Shown piece after piece: positions 10,340-17,976 of a stretch of DNA of 27,302 bases. Where the stretch lies: NCBI GenBank assembly GCA_022496185.1, contig WTXG01000384.1, positions 1-27,302 on the forward strand, written 5' to 3'. The position numbers were made by a program, and so were the translations under genes. The stretch is from Multifurca ochricompacta. Taxonomy: Eukaryota; Basidiomycota; Agaricomycetes; Russulales; Russulaceae. Positions within the stretch are counted from its first letter, which is position 1; the number at the start of each line of letters is the position of its first letter. Below the pieces are notes generated by a model, which worked only from the letters and a program-made list of their open reading frames with translations, did no database searches and was not told the DNA's origin.

Positions 10340-10815
10340 TGCAAGAAGTCGATGATGGCAGCAATCCATGGATGATGGACAGCAGAGCCACCACACACTT
10401 TACACCATATTTAGAAGACTTTTCTGAATATCTCCCACATATGGGACATCAGGTGACAATTGGTGATGGCTCCATAGTCCAAGTTGAAGGGACAGGCAAA
10501 GTCATATTAAAAACTTGTAACAATTATGAGTTAGAGTTAAATAATGTCTACTATATGCCTGGCAGTGAAAGAATACTGTCAACAAGCTGCATCACAGACA
10601 AAGGTGGATCAGTGGAGCTCACTCCATCTGAGGTCAAGATAAAGTATAATAATGCAGTTATAGCAGAAGGTGTCAAGGCTATGGGACTATATTGGGTCCT
10701 TGGGAAAACTATGCAGAATCTAAATACTGCTTCCCATAAATCTGCATCAAGTAGCCTTGATACCTGGCATTTGCACATGGGTCATACAGTGCCTCACAAA
10801 ACTGAGTCAATGTTT
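10340..10815 (+). pseudogene. Ty1/Copia protease and pre-integrase region (element D, continuation)
   Basis: Continues the gag frame broken at 5200. It is a copia aspartic protease domain with NPWMMDSRATTHF at the active site, then GDGSIVQVEGTGKV, LNNVYYMPG and the pre-integrase WHLHMGH. The active-site triad DSG reads DSR here (AGA at 10384-10386). GGA to AGA after AGC is a CpG-type G to A change, and it would abolish protease activity. The copia similarity fades after KTESM at about 10815. The integrase and RT of this copy are not present downstream. Confidence 0.85.
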
Positions 10816-11148
10816 TGCACTTTTGCACTGTTTGTTGAATATTGCATCAGCCAAAACAAATATAAACAAAGTCTTGGTAGACCATAAAAGGTATAAGATA
10901 ATGGTTATGTAATGCAAAAATGATTATGTAATTCTGATCAAACCTTGTGGAGCTATGCCCATTTCAAATTGGGGACTCATTGACTCAGTTTTGTGAGTGG
11001 GTATCAGAAATATCAGAATCTGATGCTCCACCAAATGTACAGCAACCAATCCTTAATATATGGTTACCATAGTTGTCTTAATATTGATGGGACCTGGAAT
11101 AGAGCTATTTAACCATGGTTTACATTCCCAGAATATTATAATTTCCCA
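10816..11148. other. AT-rich stretch with no recognisable gene
   Basis: About 330 bp between the copia D remnant and the Tc1 transposase start. I see no domain, no long open frame and no clear terminal repeat of the Tc1 family found at 11722. It probably holds the junction of copia D with the Tc1 element and that element's 5' leader, but I cannot place the boundary. Confidence 0.4.
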
Positions 11149-11500
11149 ATGCACCCCACCTCCTCTGCTCAGAAAGAAAACATGCTCTCTCTGGCCTCTG
11201 AAGGTCATTCCACTCACACTATTGCCTCCAGACTCAGCCTCAGCCAGTCCAGAGTCTCTAGGACACTCAGAACCCTCCTTCCCAACCATCAGTCACCTCA
11301 TTTTGGTCATCCTTCCAAGCTCTCTGCTACCTCTGAACATGCTATCATCATACAAATTACCACAGGAAAGGTTGGCAATGCTGTCCAGGCCACAAAGCAC
11401 ATCAATTCCATGATCCCCAACCATGTCTCTTCACAAACTGTGCATTGGGTTCTTAAACAACATTCATTCAAGGCTGTAACAAAGAAGAAAAGGCCACTAC
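11149..11500 (+). pseudogene. Tc1/mariner transposase, N-terminal half, cut by gypsy A
   Basis: The frame encodes the paired-like double helix-turn-helix DNA-binding region of Tc1-family transposases: EGHSTHTIASRLSLSQSRVSR (first HTH), HFGHPSKLSATSEHAI, the HTH2 region QATKHINSM..VSSQTVHWVLK, and FKAVTKKKRPL at the border to the DDE domain. The ORF stays open to 11550, but the Tc1 match ends exactly where TGTTACAAACCCC begins at 11501, which is the LTR start of gypsy A. The catalytic half of this copy should lie beyond A's 3' LTR, outside the window. No upstream terminal inverted repeat was found. Confidence 0.85.
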
Positions 11501-11721
11501 TGTTACAAACCCCACTGCATCGTCTTGTTTTCCTTTTCTCCCTCACGTGACTCGTTGCCGGAACGCATTGATCCCCTTTGTTGACTGTGTCGTGACTGGC
11601 TTTACCCCTGTTTGCCTCTTATCTCTGACTCATGCTGTGCTTATCTATGACTCGTACTTTACATCAGAACGCTTATGTATTTTCCCACCAGAATCGCAAC
11701 TATACCAGATTCGTCTATGTA

Positions 11722-12462
11722 CAGTGGGTCAAAAAACCGTCCCGATGTTTGCACCATTTCTAGTATTCACTCTATAGCACCTCAGCATTTAGGAATCTGG
11801 TTATAGTGTGGCTGTATGTCTGAAAGCCCTGCTTCCTGGCTACCATGCCCAATTTAGATCAAATAAATTGGCCATGATATAAGCATTTTATGATCAAATC
11901 AAATCAATCAATCATCGGGACGGTTTTTTGACCCACATTTTAAATCCACTATCTGCCCAATTACTCCTTTTTTTCACCCCTTTTTGCCTTGGTAACTCCT
12001 TGAATCCTTTTAGTCATCCTTTATATAACCTTTTGTCATCATTCTGGTGCATTTTTATTCCACTCCTCCACCACCCTCTCCCACAACTCAGGTACCCCCT
12101 TGACTGGTTAAGATCCTTCTTCAGATCCACCCAGAGGTGTCCAATGGGGCTAATATTTCAAGGGATTGGGCTATCCATACCAGGCTTCAATATTCCTGTC
12201 TTAAAACTGCTGGTTTGCCTTCTTGGAATTGTGTTTTGGGTCATTGTCCTGCTGAAACATGCTTTCACCCTCCACCATTTCTAACTTTTCAAACCTTTCC
12301 ACCACTCCGCCATCCAAAATATCACAGTACTGGCATGGATTCATGATTCCCTAAACCCCTGTAAGCATTCCTAGTCCATTCCACCCCATACAAGACCAAT
12401 ACCATAAGTTCTTCCTCCTCCATGCTTGACTGTCAGGGTGGTGGTTCTGTCAGAGAGTGGTT
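11722..12462 (+). repeat. Left arm of the Tc1 palindrome
   Basis: Inverted copy of 12574-13314. Paired positions sum to 25036. The seen mismatches are CCCGATG against CCCAATG near the outer end, one A/G in TTATRGTG, and one at 12456. The two long open frames in the arms are mirror copies of antisense transposase sequence, not genes. Confidence 0.93.
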
Positions 12463-12463
12463 A

Positions 12464-13075
12464 CCATGAAAATTGGATAGTGGATGACTGGAAAAGGATC
12501 TTGTGGTCAGGTGAGACTATAATGAACAGAATTGGTTCAGACAGAAGGAGCTACACTTGGAAAAATAAGGGAGAACCACCCTCTGACAGAACCACCACCC
12601 TGACAGTCAAGCATGGAGGAGGAAGAACTTATGGTATTGGTCTTGTATGGGGTGGAATGGACTAGGAATGCTTACAGGGGTTTAGGGAATCATGAATCCA
12701 TGCCAGTACTGTGATATTTTGGATGGCGGAGTGGTGGAAAGGTTTGAAAAGTTAGAAATGGTGGAGGGTGAAAGCATGTTTCAGCAGGACAATGACCCAA
12801 AACACAATTCCAAGAAGGCAAACCAGCAGTTTTAAGACAGGAATATTGAAGCCTGGTATGGATAGCCCAATCCCTTGAAATATTAGCCCCATTGGACACC
12901 TCTGGGTGGATCTGAAGAAGGATCTTAACCAGTCAAGGGGGTACCTGAGTTGTGGGAGAGGGTGGTGGAGGAGTGGAATAAAAATGCACCAGAATGATGA
13001 CAAAAGGTTATATAAAGGATGACTAAAAGGATTCAAGGAGTTACCAAGGCAAAAAGGGGTGAAAAAAAGGAGTAA
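12464..13075 (+). pseudogene. Tc1/mariner transposase, C-terminal (DDE) half, decayed
   Basis: Tc1 DDE-domain motifs in order: NWIVDDWKRILWSGET, NRIGSDRRSYTWKNKGE, TVKHGGG, MFQQDNDPKHNSKKA, SPIGHLWVDLKKDLNQ and the C-terminus MTKRIQGVTKAKRG, with TAA at 13073-13075. The first catalytic Asp (family WSDET) is Gly here, the second is kept in QQDND, and the Glu (family NPIE) is Gly. Several stops and frame changes occur between 12665 and 12910. It is not catalytic. It is probably related to the N-terminal half at 11149-11500, but the two sit in different insertions. Confidence 0.88.
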
Positions 13076-13314
13076 TTGGGCAGATAGTGGATTTAAAATG
13101 TGGGTCAAAAAACCGTCCCGATGATTGATTGATTTGATTTGATCATAAAATGCTTATATCATGGCCAATTTATTTGATCTAAATTGGGCATGGTAGCCAG
13201 GAAGCAGGGCTTTCAGACATACAGCCACACCATAACCAGATTCCTAAATGCTGAGGTGCTATAGAGTGAATACTAGAAATGGTGCAAACATTGGGACGGT
13301 TTTTTGACCCACTG
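12574..13314 (-). repeat. Right arm of the Tc1 palindrome
   Basis: Mirror of 11722-12462; the sense orientation of the transposase 3' half lies here. An inner inverted copy of the terminal repeat is at 13100-13123, with its mirror at 11913-11936. Confidence 0.93.
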
Positions 13315-13420
13315 TATATTCTCACCTGGCCCACTTGACTCCGTTCCCCCTTTGGATATATTACGACTTCGTTGATACGCCAAGTACGATACTCCGATTC
13401 AGACTCCGATCTCTATTACA

Positions 13421-13465
13421 TATATAAGGCCTGCCTAGATAGCCTGTATGCCTTAGACTCGACTT
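13421..13465 (+). promoter_or_regulatory. Gypsy A LTR TATA box and predicted RNA 5' end
   Basis: TATATAAG at 13421-13428 and AGACTCGACTT at 13455-13465, starts 34 bp apart. The 11-mer is the exact reverse complement of 13694-13704. Confidence 0.7.
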
Positions 13466-13693
13466 CTTAATTGACTTGGTGCATTACCTTCTGGGTGATT
13501 CCTAAGACCCGACTCTTGAATCATCTCAGTGCTTCTGGCACTTGTCCGCTCAACAACACTAAGGGATTAGCTCCTTTGTGTTGACTTCTCACCCGATCTC
13601 CGTGTACTTGAAAGACAGTGCACACCTGACTTCGTAGTTTTGCTACACGACTCCTCACACGTCGTGACGAATGCCTGCACCAGGCGTTACATT

Positions 13694-13704
13694 AAGTCGA
13701 GTCT
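13694..13704 (+). other. Self-complementary primer-binding site of gypsy A
   Basis: AAGTCGAGTCT begins two bases inside the LTR end (13691) and pairs with AGACTCGACTT at 13455-13465. No tRNA-type TGG start is seen. This fits Tf1-like self-priming. Confidence 0.7.
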
Positions 13705-13712
13705 CCCCCACC

Positions 13713-14663
13713 ATGGCTTCATCCAGCCGCAGTCAGACCTTGCACAATGAAGAACTCATCGACCGCCAAGACAAGGATAATCTTTCACAACAAGTCCTTG
13801 GCTCTGCCGTCTGGAAAGATTTTGAAACCGAGTTTGGATACTACATCTATCACGACGATCAGTACCAGCCAGTTGAATATGACGAACAGAAGAGGGTCTG
13901 GTACCGTATCCGTTACTCTAGAAGCCATCGTTCCTGGGTTACCACAGGACCTGCCCCACCAGAGTACAGCCTAGGACCTTGGAGAGAAAATCCTCCAGCC
14001 ATCGTCACAGATTCAGAACCAGAAGAATATATCAAAGAAAGCAGCGAAGACGCACAAGTCATAGCCACTAGTTTTACAGCTCAGACAGTTGCACCAGAGA
14101 GTACTACATTCAGAACATCTACTTTAGTCTCTCCCCAGATCACACGACAAACCTCAGACACCCTGACCATTACCTATCCTACGATGTCGACCATCGCTGC
14201 ACAGTTACCTGACCCCGCTCCAATTGTCCCTGCCCTGAACCTTCCCCCCCCATCAGGACACCTTACGGGAGTCCTGCTGACGACGTTCACTGGTGACCGA
14301 TCACAGAGCAAGAAGTTCATGCTCAAATTTGAGACGTTTAAAAACTTTAATCATGACGTCCCCCAGATCGTGAACCCTTTCCAACGAACCAACCTCTTCC
14401 TCTCACTTATCAGAGGGGATTCCGTCGACGATTGGACAATGGAGCAGATCGAATGGCTGAATGACAGAGTTACAGCCAGAATCAGAACCACAGACGAGGA
14501 TCTGTGGGATATAGTGGCACAAAGATTTAAAGACGCCTTCACAGATGGGCAGGCCAAACAGAAGGCTGCCAGAGAATTGAAGTCCCTGAAAATGGAGAGA
14601 GGGGACTTGGATGGCTACGTAGCCAGATTTCGCAACCTGGCCAAGAGGGCAGGGTATGATGTG
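13713..14663 (+). pseudogene. Gypsy A gag, 5' part (317 codons), split by element B
   Basis: Chosen start is ATG 13713 in CCACCATGG, just inside the LTR; an in-frame ATG at 13671 lies within the LTR. The protein matches gag of element B nearly throughout: a W/Y-rich N-terminal region (WKDFETEFGYYIYHDD), an acidic and Thr-rich linker, then the retrotransposon gag (capsid-like) domain (FVNPFQ-type region, DDWTMEQIEWLNDR, ARELKSLKMERG). It runs without break to GYDV at 14663, where element B begins after ATGTG. The frame resumes at 22104 with NEEATLNLF. Unbroken, gag would be 509 residues. Confidence 0.9.
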
Positions 14664-15243
14664 TGTTACAAACCCCATCCCTTCCACTGTTCTTTTTCTT
14701 GCCCAGTGATAACCCCTCCTTGCCACCTATGCTTCACTACCAGATCACGTCTCCATCGTGGGATCCGTCACATGCCCTTCGTCCATCCCCATGACTCGTT
14801 TGTTTATTCATGTTTACCTACTGGTTTCTTCGCTTATCGCTTATCTCCTTATCGTACGATCAGACACTTACTTAATTCCCTATCAGTAGAAGCCAGGCTT
14901 TACGCCCTCCGCTTTCAGATATTTGGGCCCACTTGACTCCGTATCCTTATCTCGTAGACGCCCACTGCCTTACGTATATAAGTCCACTGTAGCTACCCTG
15001 TAGACCTCAGACTCGACTTATTGAATACATCAGTGCTAGTCTTCTGGACTTCCCCTTGTCCTCTCTAACGTCTGCTTGTCTCAAGTGCTTCTGGCACTTT
15101 CCGCTCACCATCATCTTAGAGTACAGCCTCTTTGACTTTGACTCGTCACACCTTACTCCAAGGGATCTCATTGGTCTCTTATCCGAACCCCTGTATCACG
15201 CTGTCACACAAGTCATGTGGAACGCCCCGCACTGGGCGTAACA
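14664..15243 (+). repeat. 5' LTR of gypsy B
   Basis: TGTTAC...GTAACA, 580 bp, with a perfect 6-bp terminal inverted repeat. Partner at 21519-22098. Confidence 0.96.
14975..15019 (+). promoter_or_regulatory. Gypsy B LTR TATA box and predicted RNA 5' end
   Basis: TATATAAG at 14975-14982, then AGACTCGACTT at 15009-15019, 34 bp start to start. The 11-mer is the exact reverse complement of 15246-15256. Confidence 0.72.
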
Positions 15244-15245
15244 TC

Positions 15246-15256
15246 AAGTCGAGTCT
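15246..15256 (+). other. Self-complementary primer-binding site of gypsy B
   Basis: AAGTCGAGTCT starts two bases after the LTR end and matches the predicted RNA 5' end in reverse complement over 11 bases. Same arrangement and sequence as in gypsy A. Confidence 0.72.
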
Positions 15257-15262
15257 CTCATC

Positions 15263-16771
15263 GTGGCTTCCAGCCGCAGTCAGACCCTGTTTAAAGAAGA
15301 GCTCATCGAACGCAGAGACGAGAATAATCTTTCACAACAAGTACTTGGCTCTGCCACCTGGAAAGATTTTGAGTCCGAGTTTGGATACTACATCTATTAT
15401 GATGGAAGATACCAACCGGTAGAATACGACGACGAGAAAAGAGTTTGGTACCGTATCCGATATTCGGACAGCCGACACTCTTGGGTTACTACAGGACCCG
15501 CCCCTCCTGAATTTGGATTAGGACCGTGGAGAGAGAATCCCCCGGCCATCGTTACGGACTCTGAGCCAGAAGAGTACATAGAAGAACATAGTGAAGAAGC
15601 ACTGGTATTAGTGTCGACTACAACCCCAGTTGCACCCGCAGTTGTCACGTCCAGACCCCCTGCTTTGACAACTCCCCAGATTTTGATACAGTCCACCGAC
15701 ACCGTCACCCCATTTTACCAAAAAATGTCTACTATCGCCGCCCAGCTCCCAGACCCAGCACCTCCCCCCCCACCCCCGCCAGCCATGTTACCACCCAACA
15801 TTCCCCCACCATCGGGGCGGTTGTCGGGAGTATTGCCCCAAACGTTCACTGGGGATCAGTCGCAAAGCAAAAAGTTTATGCTGGAGTTTACGACCTTTAA
15901 GAACTTCAACCATGACGTCCCCCAAATCATCAACCCATTCCAACGTGCAAACCTTTTCCTCTCTCTGATTCGAGGGGAGGCTGTGGACGATTGGACCATG
16001 GAACAGTTGGAGTGGCTGAACGAACAAATCGAAAGTGGCCGTCGTACCACTAGTGAAAACCTTTGGGAAACCATTGCCCAAAGATTTAAGGACGCATTCA
16101 TGGATGGGCAGGCCAAACAGAAGGCCGCTCGAGAGCTTAAGTCCCTTAGAATGGAAAAGGGAGAACTCGACGCTTATGTAGCAAAATTCAGAAGTCTGGC
16201 CAACAGAGCCAGCTATGACACCGATGAAGAGGCCACACTGGACCTTTTCTCCCAGGGGCTGCCCAACCCACTGGTAAAGAACATTATCCAGTTTCACCAT
16301 CCCAACGATTGGGATACATGGGTCAATGCTGCTCGCCGACAGCAGCAAGATTACCTTGATTTCCAGACACGCTTTGGGGTCGACACGAAAAAGGGGAAGA
16401 CCCGCGACCAGTGGAAGGCCGCCTTCGGAGTCAAACCTGCGCATACTAGTCAGAGGGATCCGAATGCCATGGATACCTCTGCTGATAGAACCAGAGCCCG
16501 GGTTGCGCTCACGGAGGATGAAAGGCAAACGTTGATGAAAGAAGGGAGATGCTTTTGCTGCAAGGCACAAGGGCACATGTCCAGAGAATGCCCGAAAAAG
16601 GGGGTATGGGCGGCGGAAGCAACGGTTGCACCAGTCCATAGTAATCCACCGACCGTCAACAAAAAGACAAAGGAAGAAAAAGCGCAGGACATATGGGCGA
16701 GCATGATGAAGGAAAGCGAAGAGGTGCGAGCCATCCTAGTGGAAAAGGCATTCGCAAAGAAGGATTTTTGA
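15263..16771 (+). CDS. Gypsy B Gag polyprotein, start codon apparently lost (ATG to GTG)
   Basis: Open for about 502 codons. Order: aromatic N-terminal region (WKDFESEFGYYIYYDG), an acidic linker with a poly-Pro stretch (about residue 170), a capsid-like gag domain (DDWTMEQLEWLNEQ, FMDGQAKQKAARELKS, LDLFSQGLPNPLVKNII), and one nucleocapsid zinc knuckle CFCCKAQGHMSREC (CX2CX4HX4C) near residue 430. It should form the particle and package element RNA. The position of gypsy A's ATG holds GTG (15263-15265), and an in-frame TAA precedes it at 15239. The next in-frame ATG comes only near residue 155, so translation of full Gag is doubtful. It ends at TGA 16769-16771 in a T5-TGA context where pol takes over in the -1 frame. 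Confidence 0.88.
   Translation: MASSRSQTLFKEELIERRDENNLSQQVLGSATWKDFESEFGYYIYYDGRYQPVEYDDEKRVWYRIRYSDSRHSWVTTGPAPPEFGLGPWRENPPAIVTDSEPEEYIEEHSEEALVLVSTTTPVAPAVVTSRPPALTTPQILIQSTDTVTPFYQKMSTIAAQLPDPAPPPPPPPAMLPPNIPPPSGRLSGVLPQTFTGDQSQSKKFMLEFTTFKNFNHDVPQIINPFQRANLFLSLIRGEAVDDWTMEQLEWLNEQIESGRRTTSENLWETIAQRFKDAFMDGQAKQKAARELKSLRMEKGELDAYVAKFRSLANRASYDTDEEATLDLFSQGLPNPLVKNIIQFHHPNDWDTWVNAARRQQQDYLDFQTRFGVDTKKGKTRDQWKAAFGVKPAHTSQRDPNAMDTSADRTRARVALTEDERQTLMKEGRCFCCKAQGHMSRECPKKGVWAAEATVAPVHSNPPTVNKKTKEEKAQDIWASMMKESEEVRAILVEKAFAKKDF
16763..16771 (+). promoter_or_regulatory. Putative -1 frameshift site at the gag-pol junction (gypsy B)
   Basis: GAT TTT TGA: a run of five T lets the TTT codon re-pair one base back, in front of the gag stop. 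Pol continues in exactly that -1 frame. The same bases occur at the A gag end. This is not a canonical XXXYYYZ heptamer. Confidence 0.5.
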
Positions 16772-17976
16772 TCGGCTCAAACCCATCGGCCTGGGCACGA
16801 GCATTACATGTAACCTCTGTGTATACTAGTCGCTTCAAATTGTTGAAAATACCAGTACATTTTGAGACTACACAGAGGACGGCCGATCGTGACATCCTGA
16901 TTGACTCAGGAGCTACCGACAATTTCATCAGCCCGCGGATGGTGAAGACCATGGGATTAGGAATGCTGGCACTCCCCCAAGAAAAGAATATCTGGAATAT
17001 TGACGGAACTGCCAATCGGGCAGGAAAAATTACGCACTACACCGACCTAAATGTCCAGGTAGGGGAGAAGACAAAACCAATACGCTTCCTAGTCACCAAC
17101 TTAGGCGGAGAAGACTTAGTTTTGGGATACCCTGGCTCGCCGCATTCGAACCCAAGATCAATTGGGGCGATGCGACCATGAGCAAAGACTCCTACCCCGT
17201 GCTCATTACATCCATGGGGTATGACTATGCAGCCCGACACTCAAAAGCGGCAGCGACGAAAGAGGAGGACCCAAGCTGTGGTTTCATTACTAAAGCATCA
17301 GAGCTCGCACAGAAGGCAGTAGAGGGGCGTACGGAAAAGACATTCGAAGAAGTGGTACCAGCGGAATACCATAGACACTGGAAGGTGTTCTCGGAGGAGG
17401 AATCGCAACGCTTTCCCCCGCGTGACCATGGGATCATGCCATTGACTTCCTACCTGACACCCCATCGGCAATCGACTGCAAAATTTACCCGTTATCACAG
17501 GCAGAACAAACCGCGCTTACAGTGTTCCTGGAAGAACATCTTGCAAAGGGATACATTAGACCATCAAATCACCATATGCATCGCCATTCTTCTTTATCAA
17601 GAAGAAAGATGGTAAACTTCGACCTGTTCAAGATTACCGACGGATAAACACCTATACTGTGAAAAACGCCTACCCTTTGCCACTCATTTCAGAACTTATC
17701 GACACCATGAGGGATAAATCCTTATTCTCCAAAATGGATGTCCGCTGGGGATACAATAACATTCGAATCAAAGATGGGGACCAATGTAAAGCAGCCTTCA
17801 AGACCAATCAGGGGCTGTTTGAACCAAATGTTATGTTTTTTGGCCTTACCAACTCACCCACTACCTTCCAATCGATGATGAACCACATCTTCCGCGACCT
17901 CATTCTTACTGGTGAAGTAGTGGTTTACATGGATGACATATTGGTTGCCACTGCGAACGACCTGACCCACCATTGA
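16772..17976 (+). pseudogene. Gypsy B pol: protease and reverse transcriptase
   Basis: Protease carries the aspartic active site ILIDSGATDNF (about 16897-16929) and ends with DLVLGYP. A linker follows, then RT with [55 protein letters not shown] and catalytic YMDD (17926-17937). Relative to gypsy A it has one-base losses near 17131, 17429 and 17567 that move the frame each time. An in-frame TGA lies at 17974-17976 where CGA (Arg) fits. RT and protease active sites are intact, but the polyprotein is broken. Confidence 0.9.

Larger units (their letters stand above)
11722..13314. mobile_element. Palindromic (foldback) Tc1/mariner derivative
   Basis: A 1,593-bp element flanked by the TA duplication typical of Tc1/mariner (11720-11721 and 13315-13316). 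It is symmetrical about 12518. A 741-bp arm (11722-12462) is repeated inverted at 12574-13314 with no indel and only a few mismatches, around a 111-bp spacer. The right arm plus spacer carries the C-terminal half of a Tc1 transposase; the left arm is its mirror copy, so the N-terminal half of the gene is absent. The termini start CAGTGGGTCAAAAAACCGTC. It cannot encode a transposase and would need one in trans. Confidence 0.93.
11501..13691 (+). repeat. 5' LTR of gypsy A, interrupted by a Tc1 palindrome
   Basis: It starts TGTTACAAACCCC, as in element B's LTR, and ends GGCGTTACA at 13691. Without the 1,593-bp insertion and one TA it is 596 bp, against 580 bp in B. GGCCCACTTGACTCCG just right of the insertion matches B's LTR and confirms continuity. 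TATA box at 13421-13428. Confidence 0.88.

Noticed and set aside
10816..11148. Terminal inverted repeat of the Tc1 host copy upstream of 11149
   Set aside because: Nothing here matches CAGTGGGTCAAAAAACC, and a GTGAGTGGGT stretch near 10995 is too weak to count.
11149..13075. A single Tc1 transposase gene interrupted by 1 kb
   Set aside because: The C-terminal half lies inside an element with its own termini and TA duplication, placed within a recognisable gypsy LTR that continues on both sides.
11928..13108. Two identical 118-residue ORFs on opposite strands (11928-12284 and 12752-13108) and an identical 69-residue pair
   Set aside because: They are mirror copies produced by the palindrome, antisense to the Tc1 transposase 3' half. 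They show no domain of their own.
15788..16639. 283-residue minus-strand ORF opposite gypsy B gag, and other long antisense ORFs
   Set aside because: No recognisable domain, fully overlapped by a conserved gag, and composition expected of a shadow frame.
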